Source of the DNA: Hemileia vastatrix
Taxonomy: Eukaryota; Basidiomycota; Pucciniomycetes; Pucciniales; Zaghouaniaceae
Direction: 5' to 3'
DNA: 64,000 bases
NCBI GenBank assembly: GCA_030280995.1
Contig: JASXTE010000017.1
Location: 27,143,998 to 27,207,997 of the forward strand
The position numbers and the translations under genes are program-made. The notes under the pieces are model-generated. The model worked only from the letters and a program-made list of their open reading frames with translations, ran no database searches and was not told the DNA's origin. The stretch's first letter is position 1. Each line of letters opens with the position of its first letter. Positions 1 through 11,416 of the stretch are shown here, one piece after another.

Positions 1-208
1 TTTCTTTTAATTTTTTATGGGGGTTGTTAAAATTATAAAATCAAAAATATAGGGTGTTACCACATCAGGGTCACCTGGATGTGGGAAAACATTGGTGGGG
101 AAAGGCTTATCAATTGGCCAGGCAATGCTATTTTATCATTTTATTTTATTTTATTTTTATTTTCATTAATGTCAATTTTTTTTTAAATTCTCATTATAAC
201 CCTTGATG
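1..208 (+). mobile_element. Left half of interrupted Ty3 element B (copy 1), 3' tail
   Basis: Non-coding DNA that closely matches 49590-49740, the region downstream of integrase in the second B copy. It includes the hairpin CCACATC...GATGTGG and the following GGCAATGCT block. The B sequence stops at the TAT target site of the giant CACTA element and resumes at 41578 with the next expected block of the B tail (GTATCCACATCAAGG). This piece and 41575-45697 are therefore one element separated by a 41-kb insertion. Confidence 0.85.
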
Positions 209-211
209 TAT
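209..211. repeat. Target site duplication (TAT), left end of giant CACTA element
   Basis: TAT directly before the terminal CACCACAG; the same TAT follows the opposite terminus at 41575-41577. A 3-bp duplication is the hallmark of CACTA insertions, and all three smaller CACTA elements in this window also have one. Confidence 0.85.
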
Positions 212-251
212 CACCACAGAAAAAATGGGGGGGTATTGCTAGCAATACCCC
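212..251 (+). repeat. Left terminal inverted repeat of giant CACTA element
   Basis: Starts CACCACAG, then an A-run, seven G and a perfect 22-bp palindrome GGGGTATT-GCTAGC-AATACCCC (230-251). Its reverse complement is at 41535-41574. The palindrome probably presents a symmetric transposase binding site; the shorter CACTA elements here have the same TTGCTAGCAA core with different arms. Confidence 0.88.
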
Positions 252-2156
252 TTGCTTGAGCTCCGTTGAGCCACAAATCTATGCTTGAATTATGCACACA
301 TCATCACCATGTAGGAAATTGTTTGGCCTTACATTTAGTCAGAGATTTGTCACAGATTGAGCTCAAGATGAACCTACATTGATCACCGTTTGATCTTGTA
401 AAATCCTAATTTGATCATCAGTTAAGCTCCCTTTGATCTCACTTTGATCTAACATAAGCTTTTGCATATCCAATATGTCAACTATTCACTTTCAAAAAGA
501 TTCATAATGAATTTCACATGGAATATTAGAAACGAAACCAGTAATTTTGAGTAAATGTCTCATCAAAATGATTAATCTACAACAAAATACCATCAAAATT
601 CAATCTGATTACTGAAAACTTTTGTTAAAATGACTAATAGATATTTAAATTGGAAAATAATATTCCATTTCTCAATTTCAAATTCAAAATATAAATCCTC
701 GTTTGAAATGTGAATTTTGTAGATTCCTTGCCTTCCTATATTATGAGTAATATTTGAGGTATTTTACACCTTTGTAAATATGGTGTTGTGCTGCTAGAAA
801 TTATCTCTGTTTCAATTCAACTTTATTGAAGCTTGAGTCCAGAATGATAAATATTTTATAACTATTTTGAGAAAAAAGTCACTAGTAATGAATTTAGCCT
901 TTTATCTGTCCTTTATTAAACCTCACTTAATCCTACTTAAATCCAAATTGACCCACAAAAACCTTATTTGGGATATTTTTTAGCCCAGGATGATTCAAGA
1001 TTGGAGCAAAATATTATTTTAAATATCCAATATGCCTATTAATTAAATTTCTTCAAGCTTACTTTAAATTCACATTAACATTAACTTTCACAGGAAATAT
1101 TAAACACAAATCTTGAAAATATAGTATTTAAAATCATAATAAATATAATATAATATGCTTACAACAAAATTTTCTTTCTGGATTAATTGAAACAAAAAAT
1201 TGTTCATTTGTGAAAATAGAAAAAATACTATCCATCCTGAATTTAGAATTCATTTTTAAAAATTTAATGCCCCCTCACTTTCAAGTTTATCATGTATTTC
1301 GAAAATTATATTTTTAATAATTTTGTGAATAGTACACCTGAGATATAAACTTGGGGATATCAAAAACTAAAACATCAGCAAATTGAAATGTTTTTTATTG
1401 TTATGAATGGAAATAATGATTGAAAAACACCATTAGAGCAAGTTTGATTTTGAATAATAGGCATACTTTCTCATGTAAATTTCAATAAAAATAATTTTTA
1501 TTCTTACTTAAGTTGCGGTGGATACATTTGAGCTCAAAAAGAATTAAAATTGATAAAATAAGACTTCTATAGTTCATATTCAAAAATGAAATCACCCTTC
1601 ATTATCTACCTGTAAACTATTTTAAATTGAATAATTTCAAAGTCAGTATATACTGATGTTATTTTTTCTTCTAAAAAATTTATTATATAGATTAATAGTC
1701 ATAAACAGTTGACATAGATGTTAAATTTATATAAGCAATCTTTAATTCATAAAATGATAAAACTATCTTTTATGTAAAAAGTGATGAAGGAAAAAAATAT
1801 TATTAAATTTTTGATGCACTATCAATAAAATTGAAGATAGAGCATATCAAAAGTTTAAACTTAATTTCAATTTTGATATCATCATTTTATTTTATTTTAC
1901 TTGAGTAGAAAACAGATTTTAAATCTCAATATAATTTTAAATCCCATTAGTTTGTAGATTTCAACATTTGAAACTATGAAATAAATATTTATGAAAGAAT
2001 TTTACAATATTTGCCCTTCTAAAAACTCATAAATCCAACTTCAAATCTTCTAACCTTCACAAGTAACCACAATGCATTCTGAAAATACTCTATATTTAAA
2101 TAATTAAAGGTAAATAAAATTATGTTTTTATTCTTTATTTCAATTTTTGATAAATA

Positions 2157-2187
<31 letters not shown>
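2157..2187. repeat. TA dinucleotide microsatellite
   Basis: An almost uninterrupted run of AT/TA units with one interrupting C, in AT-rich non-coding DNA. Confidence 0.9.
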
Positions 2188-3895
2188 ATTTCTTAAAAAG
2201 TCTAAGAGGGAACTTAATAGTGGTTTTGGCATTAGATATATAGATTCAACTTTCAAAAAATTTGTTTGGAATAAATTACAAAGACAAAAAGGATATATTT
2301 TGATGAAAGAATACTGATTTAGGTTCTCTTAAAATATTATTAACCATTTTTATGGAATATTAATCCATGGTTATCATTCTTTATGATATTATCATAAAAT
2401 TTTTTCCTTTTTTAAAATAATGATTTTCTATTGTGTGGTATGTAGGCTAAGATAAGTTTAAAAGATTTATTGAAGATATATATACCAGAAACAGTATAAT
2501 CTGTAGATTTATAACTATAACTTACTTTTCTGATGTTTTACAACATTGATAAGTAGCTCATGCATTACACAAGTAAATAATTATAGTCTCTGGAAATAAT
2601 TCCTTGTGAATTTCAAATTTTTTGTTATTCTTAAAATCATTACTCAAATAAACTAAAATTTCTTCAAATATTGATTGAAAGAAGGAGTTACAAAATCTTA
2701 TTTTGTAGTTATAAAAGTTTGAGTTATTTTTCATATTATCAAGAATAATGAACATTTGTAAATTTTAACTTGAAAACTAGTGATCATAGCAAAGTAATAC
2801 TGGAAGAATCAGATAAAAAGGGTGGAATAAAGTCATAGCACAACAGGAAATGATACAAAATTGTTGATTTTTATCTCATAAAATTCAACTTATTTTTAAC
2901 ATATTTTACCACCTTTAGATAATGTTTAGTGGATTTTAACATTATTATAACAAGCAAACTTAACAATGTTTTGATTTTTTTAACAAAAATAAATATTGTT
3001 AGATCATTTTTTTAAAAAATATGACTTATTTTTATGCTTTATCTACAATAGTTAGTAGTTTTTTTTGCAGAAATTACTTGTTTTGATATTCTATTTTTGA
3101 ATTTTTTAAGAGACTTCATTGCATTAAAGTTTTGTAATAATTTTTCATTAAAGCATCATATTTTAAATCTAGAGAATTGGTTTTGAAATAATATATATTT
3201 TCATGTTAATTGACTCATTATTTTTGGATTGATAAATTATGTTAAAATTGGGATTGCTTATTTCTAGTGAGTGTACATCATAGTTTGTTTTCAAATCAAA
3301 GATTAATAAATGGTGAAATTTGGTAAAATTCTAAATATCTTTTAAACCTTTTTGATTTAAATAATGTTTAATGTTATGTAATCATTCTATAAGTAGAACA
3401 CAGTTAAAATCTGATAATGGTACATTGCTTTCAATTTCTAATACTAAAATTCTATTCTACTTGAAACAATGTAAACTAAAGCTTGGTATCTCATAAGAAA
3501 CTCACAATTTTCAAAAATCATATTTCCAACTTTTTAAACATGATACACATTAAAATATATTTTTAGAATAATTTCCTAATTAGTTTCAAATACTAGAAAA
3601 TAATGACCTCAATTTATTTTAATACTTAAACCATTCTGATGAGTGAATTTCACAATCCTCTAAGTAACATATGGTTACCATTTATACACATATGCATGAT
3701 TTCTCCTTTTGTTTAATTTTAGCTGAATCTAAAAAGTAAAATCACATGTTGAATATCATCTATAGATAAACTTCTTATATTAGAAGCTAATATTTCATAT
3801 GAGAAATTTGTTATTGAGTTTGGGAAACATTAATAAGTGTTGGGTATTATAATTGAGCCATTTATTCAAGTAAATAAAAAAGGATGACGTTCTAA

Positions 3896-3902
<7 letters not shown>

Positions 3903-3936
<34 letters not shown>
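3903..3936. repeat. TA dinucleotide microsatellite
   Basis: Uninterrupted run of about 17 AT units in non-coding DNA of the giant element. Confidence 0.92.
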
Positions 3937-3938
<2 letters not shown>

Positions 3939-4638
3939 AAAATTAATTATATAGTAGCATTTAACCATGTTTTTATACTAATGTCATATAAAAAAAGGGA
4001 TTGAACTAAAACTTTCAGTAACGAAAATAAAAATAAGATAAGTTAATATTCTTGTTTATATTCTCATATTTTTGAAATGGCTAACTTAAGGGAGAAAATT
4101 ATTTGGTTTTAGAGTACAAGAATTTCTAGATAAAAATCTTCACAATATAGTTTGACCCTCTCAAAAAGAAAATTCCTCAAATTTTACTATCACATTTTAT
4201 ATATTTGTTAAGTAATAGAAAATGGAGTTGTGTCTTTGACAATGAAGCTTTAGAAAATGAAATAAATGATTTAAATTTATAATATAATTTTTGAAACAAT
4301 AAATCATGTATTCAAAAAAAATTATATATCTTACAATCAAGATAACAGTATTAATTAAGCAACTCTAACAACTTTGGAAAGAAACAAGAAAAAAATAATT
4401 AGTAAAATGCATAAGTTATTTTTGGAATTTAAGGAAACTTAATAGCTCTACCTGTAAACTAGCCTTAAAGCAGGTTTGGATTTAACATGTGGAAATTCAT
4501 AAATAGTACCCTTCCATCATTAGAGCAGAATAAAATTTATGTAGTTTTATTTTTTTAATTTATAATAGTATTTTTATTTTTGGCTTTTTCATTAGTATAA
4601 CTATATATTTTTTAACTTTTTTGTTTTTCATAACATAA

Positions 4639-5469
4639 CACCACGCAATAAGGGGGGCGGACTTGCTAGCAAGTCCACAACCTTGAACCCTAATTCATAT
4701 CTTTTTGAGCACACATTGAGGAAGTGATGAAACCATCATGAAGAAGTATTGAATTTACTTTGAACACAAATGGGGCTACAAGGGCTGGAAAGGCTGGAGA
4801 GAGGGGTGAGGAAGGGTGTATGGGGTAGCGAAAAGGTTGGGAAAGAGTTGGAAGGGAAGATTAAGGGTTCTGAGGCATTTTAAATGAAGAAAAGGGTCTG
4901 GGAGAGGTTGAGAGGGGTGAAATGGGGATCAAAAGAGGATGGCATAAAATGGGGCTGGGAGGATAGCGAAAGGCATGGGAAGGGAAGACAAGCATGTGTT
5001 GATAGAATTGAAAGGGATGGAGATTGGTGCAAACAGAGTGTGAAAATAGGAGGATGAACTCTGTTCTTCGGGCGAAGAACAGAGTTCACTTCCATAAAAT
5101 ATTAGCTGAAACAAAACAGAGTGTGAAAATAGGAGGATGAACTCTGTTCTTCGGGTGAAGAACAGAGTTCACTTCCATAAAATATTAGCTGAAACATAGT
5201 TTTCAATTCTGTAAAAACAGTTGTAGGTAATAGAAAAAGTCACTGATCTTCAAAAAATACTTTGCATTGAGTAGACTCATGGAATGATTTTTTCTGGCTT
5301 CCATTCAGTTATCCTCACACTTTCACTATGTTTTCAATATAGATCCATTGTTATTTGTGTGATACTTCAAGTGAAAGTTCAGTATTACTTCAGTCTGAGT
5401 TCCATCTGATTTCCATCTGACTTCAAGTTGCGCACTTGCTAGCAAGTCCTCCCCCTATATTGCGTGGTG
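4639..5469. mobile_element. Non-autonomous CACTA element, copy 1 (831 bp)
   Basis: Termini CACCACGCAATA... and ...TATTGCGTGGTG are inverted repeats. Each continues into the palindrome GGACTTGCTAGCAAGTCC or a one-base variant of it. Flanking TAA at 4636-4638 and 5470-5472 is a 3-bp target duplication. No transposase. The interior has an 82-bp tandem duplication (about 5031-5195), each unit containing a 14-bp-stem hairpin GAACTCTGTTCTTC/GAAGAACAGAGTTC, and subterminal words such as CTGAGTTCCATCTGA. It is nearly identical to 16893-17724, so this family moved recently. Confidence 0.9.
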
Positions 5470-5472
5470 TAA

Positions 5473-6925
5473 GTTCAAAGCTGCACATCACTACTTCAAG
5501 ATGAAACTCCATATAATGTAATCAATGAATGATATATTATAATGAATTTTACTAGAGACTTTTCAAAAATGGTGATTAAGAATACTTATTATAATTTTTT
5601 AAATTTTTATTATCATTCTATCTCTTGAAAGGAGATGGCCATATCCCAATTTAATTAGTTTTTCCTCAGAAAAATTTATTCTTGATCTAAATAAAATTGC
5701 ATCACTATTAACTAGATGTTATTATACAATTTTAACAATTTTTTTATCTGAAAATAGTTGAAAGTATGTATAAATTAAAGTGTTTCCACATAGTCTTACT
5801 ATTATCCCACCATTATTTTCACATTTAGATTTCATTATAACTGTAAAATAAGTTTTTCAATAATTTTAATAATACCTTAATATTTAATAATTTAGTTACA
5901 TAGTAGATTTTTTATCCTTTTTTTTTATGAGGCTTATTATATAAACACTACTTTTAGATTTTATCCATTTTGATGTCTGATAATTTAAATTTTCATTTAA
6001 CTACCCAAATTATATCAAAAAAAATTCAAAAGTATATTTTTTTAATGTACTCTTTTTGATAAACTTATCATTTCTTATAGGTTATTCTTCAACTATTTAT
6101 TGTAATTAAATACCCACTCATTTATGGTCTGTTATTGTTGTTCATTACATACAGACAAAATAAGGATACTCTCATATTATATTGGAGTTTTAAATTAAAA
6201 AGTAAATACTAGTGGCTGGTATTAAATATGAAGTTGTTATAACTAAGTTGAACATTAATTAATTATTAAATGGCATTTTATATTACAAATTTTATTGAAT
6301 GTATATAAAAATAACACTCAAGAAATATATATAAGATATATATATAACCATTGTATATCAAAAATGAAGTACTTATCAACATGGTCTTTTTAAATGATTT
6401 TCAAATTTACTTAAAGAGACATTAATATTACCAATTCAAATTTTATATCAAATACAACAATATTATTATTTCATTTTTAATTATTTTACAAAAAATTTGA
6501 GTTTCAAAGTAATTTAATTCAGTATTTAATGAATGTTTTTGAAAAATATTTTTAAAAATAGAAATAACCCCTCACAAAAAAAAATACAATTTTTTTTACT
6601 TACAATTTGCACCATATTTCTACCCTTAAAATATTTGTATTCTTCTGACAAAAATATTTTTTAAATAAATTTAAAAATTTTTTCATTATTCAATTACAAA
6701 ATGTCAAATTTATAATTTATTTTACCTTACTAAAAATTTAGTTGAAAATTTAATTTTGTATTTCCAAAAAATAAACTTAAATGTCAAAAATTAAAAAAAC
6801 AAAATTATAAATATAATTATGAGAAAGAGGTAGATTAAATTTATAATATTCATATAAAAAAAATTCATATATTTTATGGTGTTTGAATTTTAAATTTAAT
6901 GTATTAAAAATTAATTATTAAATAA
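5473..6925. other. AT-rich non-coding stretch
   Basis: Apart from homopolymer-rich AT sequence I see no gene, repeat family or strong secondary structure here. Confidence 0.6.
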
Positions 6926-7660
6926 CCAAGCCAAATGAAATTGGCTTGGATTTTTGGTATCACTAGAACTTATTTTTTTTCTTATACTCACATTTTAATT
7001 TTTAATTTTTTTTTTTCTACATTTCTCATTTTTTTTTTATGATTTTTAATGTTTTTAAGACCGAAGTTGCTTTCAAACAACTTCGGTCTAACGTTTCTCT
7101 CACTTTCCCACCAGATTGCACCTGGTAGGGAAAGTCGCTTCCATTTTAGAGACCAAAGTCCCTTGCAGGGACTTTGGTTTCTCTGTGTGCATTGCACAGC
7201 CAGAAAAAAACTGGCTGTGCAATGCACTGCATGCAGCACATGCAACACGCATCGCTGCTGCAAGTAATGCGCATTGCATGCAGCAGAAATGCGCGTTGCA
7301 TGTAGCAGCAATGCAGGCTGCATGTGCTGCATGCAGCGCGCATATCTCATGCAGCTGACTTGATATCAGCTGCATGAAATATGGTAGCGATTGTGCAACG
7401 CGCGTTACTTGCAGCAGCAACGCGCGTAGCACACTGCTTTGGCCACCTCCCAGCCTAGTAAATTAGCTGGGAGGGTGGCAAACATTACAGCAAGCAATCG
7501 AAGTCGCTTTTAGCGACTTCGATTGCTTGAAAGAGACACTTCCAGCCAGGGGAAACCTGGCTGGAAGTACTAAATTGCAATGTAAGGGACCCAAGCCAAT
7601 TTCAAAGGCTTGGGTCATAAATTAAGGTTTCTAAAAAGCAGCCAGTATAAATCTGGCTGC
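6926..7660. repeat. Cluster of 13 consecutive hairpins (inverted repeats)
   Basis: A GC-richer island in AT-rich surroundings, composed almost only of back-to-back inverted repeats with unrelated stems. Outer limits: 6926-6949 (9 bp), 7058-7089 (12), 7102-7133 (12, one bulge), 7148-7184 (15, one bulge), 7187-7227 (17 perfect), 7227-7336 (branched, outer stem about 17), 7339-7382 (11 plus 5), 7391-7431 (14, one mismatch), 7443-7481 (13, one bulge), 7491-7529 (18 perfect, loop TTT), 7538-7568 (13), 7588-7616 (10), 7638-7660 (8). Overlapping open frames on both strands here are side effects of this symmetry and share no protein motif. Function unknown: structured RNA, small-RNA source or a DNA structure used in transposition are all possible. 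Confidence 0.85.
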
Positions 7661-8704
7661 AATAAAAAGTAAATTTTTTAAATAAAATACATAAAAAAAT
7701 AAAAATTTGTTCAAATAAAATATACAACACTCTTTCGCCAGTAAGAAACAGCCTTCCATTGTTACACATAGAAACAAAATCAAATGTTTCTTTCATCAAC
7801 ATTGGCCATGTTTCAATATTTTGAACCAAGTAAGATCAGGAAAAAGGTCACGGCAAAAAAATTGCATAATTAAAAGTCTCCCAATTTAATATGGTGCGGA
7901 GGTTCATATTTTAGAAATAGGTGGTGCACATTATAGTTTCCTTTAAAAAAATTCAAAAATGAATTAATTTTGGCGCAATGTAAATTTAAATGTGATGAGT
8001 GTATGTTTTTTAGCTACGTGAAACATGGTAGCTAGAATTATGTGGCGTCAATTTTTTTTAGATGTGAAATTCAGTGTTCCACAAATGTGCATCTGTACAA
8101 CATGCAGCCAAGTAAATTCTAGCTGGAATTAGTATATGCATGGGAAAAAATGATCATGCTGTGTACAGTGCCTTGGCAACATCATTCTTGGAATTTAGAT
8201 GAAGTTTATCATATGACTTGGTGAGCTGCATTTTTTTGAAAATGTGATCAGTGAAAATTCATGATATATACATCTGTTTGCCACCCAATTTATTTTTCCT
8301 TTCTCTTTCTCACTTACCTTTTTCAAAAATTATCAATCATATTTTTGCTTTATCATTTTGAATTATTGGTACTATTTTCTTGACCTTATCTGATTACCGG
8401 TAAGCAAATTTTTCTTGCTATTGCATTTCATATCATTTTGGTTTGTTACACTTTTTTACACTTTTGACAAGTTAATCTAATGATTCTAATTCTGAATTTA
8501 TTTTTATGGTATCTTTTACTGTACCCTTTCGATTCATTATAAAATAATTCTTTTTCAGTTAACTTAAAGTTTTTTTATTTGTTTGTCAATTTACTTTTCT
8601 TTATTCCTTATCAAAAATGTTCAATTTATTTATCTAACCATTTATTTTTTAAAACAGTGATTTTAAAATAAACTTTATAATTAATTTTGATCAATCAGCT
8701 ACAA
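7661..8704. other. Upstream region of the Tet-like gene
   Basis: AT-rich and non-coding, with pyrimidine-rich tracts at 8290-8330 and 8500-8640 leading to the proposed start at 8705. It presumably contains the promoter of the dioxygenase gene, but I cannot point to a specific element. Confidence 0.5.
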
Positions 8705-10617
8705 ATGGAAGAAGATTTTATAGACATGTAAGTTCATGTTTTGCTTATCATTTTTCTATATTTCTTTAATACTTTCTCAACCATTATATTATTAATATGA
8801 AAAGTAAAACATCATCTCGTACTTGCTGAAAGCATACAGGATAATGTTTTGCTTTTCATAATAATAATTAGATTGTTTGTACTTTACCTTTAATTTATTG
8901 ATTTTTAAGTTGTTTCAAAGTCTCGTACTTGCTGAAAGCATACAGGACAATGCTACAATTTAAAAATTAATAATTTATTGAAGTATAACTTTCTAAGTCA
9001 ATATATTGATCAGAGCAAGATTTTTCATTTTATATATGTGGATATCATAATTCCGTAAATTTTTTAATATTACTAGTGTATTGGAGTTATACTTTCATTA
9101 TATTATTAATATTAAGTGTAGAGCCAAATCTCGTACTTGCTGAATGCATACAGGATAAAGCTATACTCTTTATATGTATAATTTAATAAAGTATACCTTT
9201 GAAACGCTTTCTTAATATTTGAAATAAAGAAAAAGTATATAAATTTACTAATATGTAGATATGCTAACTTTTGTATTTCTAATATTGAAGATATGATAAA
9301 GTTAAAGGTATCATTGACTGATAATTGAAATTATGTTACTATTTTCTAATTTTTGATTTTTTTCTATTTTAAATCAAAATTGAATTCTCTTAGGATTGAA
9401 CAATCAATGAGTAACGATTTGAAAAAAAAAAAACGGCCAGGGAAGAACTCTAACAATAGGTGGGCGAAAGACATTGCTACTGGAATGAAACTTGTAAACG
9501 CTCTTGGAATGGATACAAATGGGAAGAAGCCACATTTCTATGCACGATCTTATGCAAATAATATGACAGATTGCAATAATTATTACAATTTTTTTCCTGG
9601 ATGTAGTATTTATAAACCAAAAGGTGTCTTAATACCTAATGTTCTTGTGCAGACTTTTGAAATTCATGAGCTCAAAGAACTAGATATGTTAGAAGCTACG
9701 GTGCGATGCATTAAGGATCTTTCTTACTGCGAACATGAAATTAAAAATAATGGTTATCATCAAAGAGCTGGTGGTTTTGGAAAAATGTTTGGTGGTGGCT
9801 TTATTTTAGATAGAAAGAAATCTTTACATATTCGTAAGTATCACTTTTTTTAATTTAAATACTGAATTTTTGAATGCTTTTCCTTGCAGATGAATACACT
9901 GATGATATTGTAAAAACGGATGAATATAAAAAACGAATGAAGAGGATTGCAATGTACTTTGAATATTTTTTTAAAAAAATATCATATGTAAAGTACAATG
10001 AGGCAACTAATCTTTGCGCAAAACTTGGTATTCCTGGATTTTCAAAAGTTTCTAGTGAAGAAGAGGGTGTACCGTTTGCTAGTAATTTAACTTGGACATC
10101 TGGAGGGAATGGTAATGGGTTCTCTAATGAGGTTCATCTTGATATGGATGCAAGTGAGTATACTTTAGGAATATTTTTTCCTAAAGATACAGAAAAAAAC
10201 ACCATTCATATGAAGTATGATAAGACCCAACCACGACAAATAGGTGGAGAACTTATGTTTCCCGAAATTCGAAGTAAAATCAACTTTGAAGCAACTAATG
10301 GAATAACAGTGACATTATGGCCTGCCAATCAACTAAGGCATTTTACCTCAAGATGTCATGAAATTCCTGGCTTCACTAGGATAGGTTCTTCTATTCAAAT
10401 CAGCACTAGACTTTTTCATGCTATAGAAAAGCTTAATGTTTTTGATATTGATATTTCAGAATACTTAGAAATTAAAAAAGAAAAATTTAGGTTAGAATAT
10501 TTGATTAGTGCTTTGAGAGTTTTTTTGAAAAGAGATGACTTAATAGAGGAAGAAATAGAATCAGCAAAGTATTATTTATCTAATGTTAAGACAAATCTAA
10601 AAAATCTAGATATATAA
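8705..10617 (+). CDS. Tet/JBP-like 2OG-Fe(II) dioxygenase (396 aa, three exons)
   Basis: Exons 8705-8727, 9394-9833 and 9890-10617 join in frame through GTAAGT...TTAG and GTAAGT...GCAG introns to a 396-residue protein. The fold signature of Fe(II)/2-oxoglutarate oxygenases is visible: H237-x-D239 (VHLDMD), a GGELMFPE strand around 273, distal H305 in WPANQLRHFT and R318 in RIGSS for 2-oxoglutarate. The WPANxxxHxT context resembles the fungal Tet-like oxygenases, related to TET/JBP enzymes that oxidise 5-methylcytosine or thymine in DNA; such genes are known to be expanded with DNA transposons in basidiomycetes. The 23-nt first exon is inferred from perfect frame joining; otherwise the start would be ATG 9407. 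The gene looks intact, unlike the transposase. It converges on the 687-aa gene. Substrate is not provable from sequence; an RNA- or protein-directed oxygenase remains possible. Confidence 0.82.
8783..9190 (+). repeat. Three structured repeats in intron 1 of the Tet-like gene
   Basis: A 32-nt word beginning TCTCGTACTTGCTGAA and ending CATACAGGA-AA-G occurs at 8815-8846, 8921-8952 and 9129-9160 with only a few changes. Each copy lies between flanks that can pair with each other (about 20-24 of 26-28 positions), and the pairing flanks differ between copies, so the conserved word would sit at the tip of three different long stems. Each copy also carries a possible branch point (CTGA) and acceptor (CATACAG). 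This suggests a regulatory RNA structure or alternative 3' splice sites. Confidence 0.65.
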
Positions 10618-11416
10618 ATATTAAAAATTTATATTATATATACACAACTTAATGCAAATTTAAACATGATAAATACTGGGAGTAGCTGTAACATTTTCAG
10701 TTTTGATAATTATAGTATTATCTATTTTTTTTATTTGTGAAATAAAATAATTTTTTTTCATAATATTATAAGAAAATTTGATTTACTTTTGAGGAAATAT
10801 ATAAGTTGTGAAATCTTTAAATGTCATTTTTATTAAATTGGTAGCAAAGGTTCTAAAATAAAAAAAACTATAATAAAGAATTTGAAATATATTAGCCATA
10901 AAAATGTGCTTTTAATGCTACCAAATTAACTGTATAGTATTTTAGGTCAAACAGGCTTATTAATAAAAAAGGTAATAATAAAGAGTTGAAGAAAGAATTT
11001 TGAATCAATAATAGATTAAATTGTATTTTTTTAAGAATGTACTCATTTAATTATTTAAATTGTTCTACTTCTGATTAAAAATGTTACAATCAACGAAAAT
11101 ATTTGTAATAAATAATAGATTATATAATATTAAAGGTAAAGTAACAAAACTAGAGCAGTTATCATATTTTTATATAAACAATAAAATATTTAAGAATTTA
11201 ATACAAGTATTTGAAATCATATAAGTAGATTTTAAAATCTTTGTTATTGCTGGACTTACAATAATTTTTTTTAATAATTAATTTAGAAAATCATGTCAAA
11301 GGTTACTTAATAAATTTCAAAGATGGTCACATTTTTGACGTATTTGAAGGAAAATAACTTGAATTATACAAGATATATCATATAGACAGAACTTTATCTA
11401 TTTACATGTTGGAATA
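10618..11416. other. Non-coding region between convergent genes
   Basis: AT-rich DNA between the stop codons of the Tet-like gene and the 687-aa gene. It presumably holds both 3' ends; I see no other feature. Confidence 0.55.

Larger units (their letters stand above)
252..4635. other. AT-rich non-coding stretch of giant element, with subterminal repeats
   Basis: No credible gene. The first 230 bases contain repeated TTTGATC/TTGATCA and TGAGCTC-like words, as expected for CACTA subterminal binding sites. The remainder is AT-rich sequence without long open frames; a 65-codon frame at 2558-2755 (-) has no recognisable features and is not called. Confidence 0.6.

Noticed and set aside
2558..2755. 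65-codon minus-strand frame in AT-rich DNA
   Set aside because: Composition is Asn/Phe/Ile/Lys-rich as random AT-rich DNA gives; no conserved feature or splice context.
4880..5114. Open frames of 61-71 codons in the 0.83-kb CACTA element (also 17133-17367)
   Set aside because: Same frame in both copies only because the copies are near-identical; no transposase or other motif, and it runs through the tandem hairpin unit.
212..5469. Giant element might be an artefact of pairing ends from two unrelated CACTA copies
   Set aside because: The two ends share the AGAAAA/GGTATT variant not found in the small elements, have the same TAT duplication, and outside them the two halves of one Ty3-B tail continue each other as in the uninterrupted copy at 49590-49920.
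6988..7432. Several overlapping open frames of 65-120 codons on both strands, rich in Cys, Ala and His
   Set aside because: They lie exactly in the hairpin cluster; the frames on both strands mirror each other because the DNA is made of inverted repeats and TGCATGCAGC-like words. No protein motif.
8815..9160. Self-cleaving ribozyme (hammerhead) in the intron repeats
   Set aside because: The repeat contains CTGAA and GAAAG, but the CUGANGA core and matching GAAA/stem layout of a hammerhead are absent; other small ribozyme cores were not recognised either.
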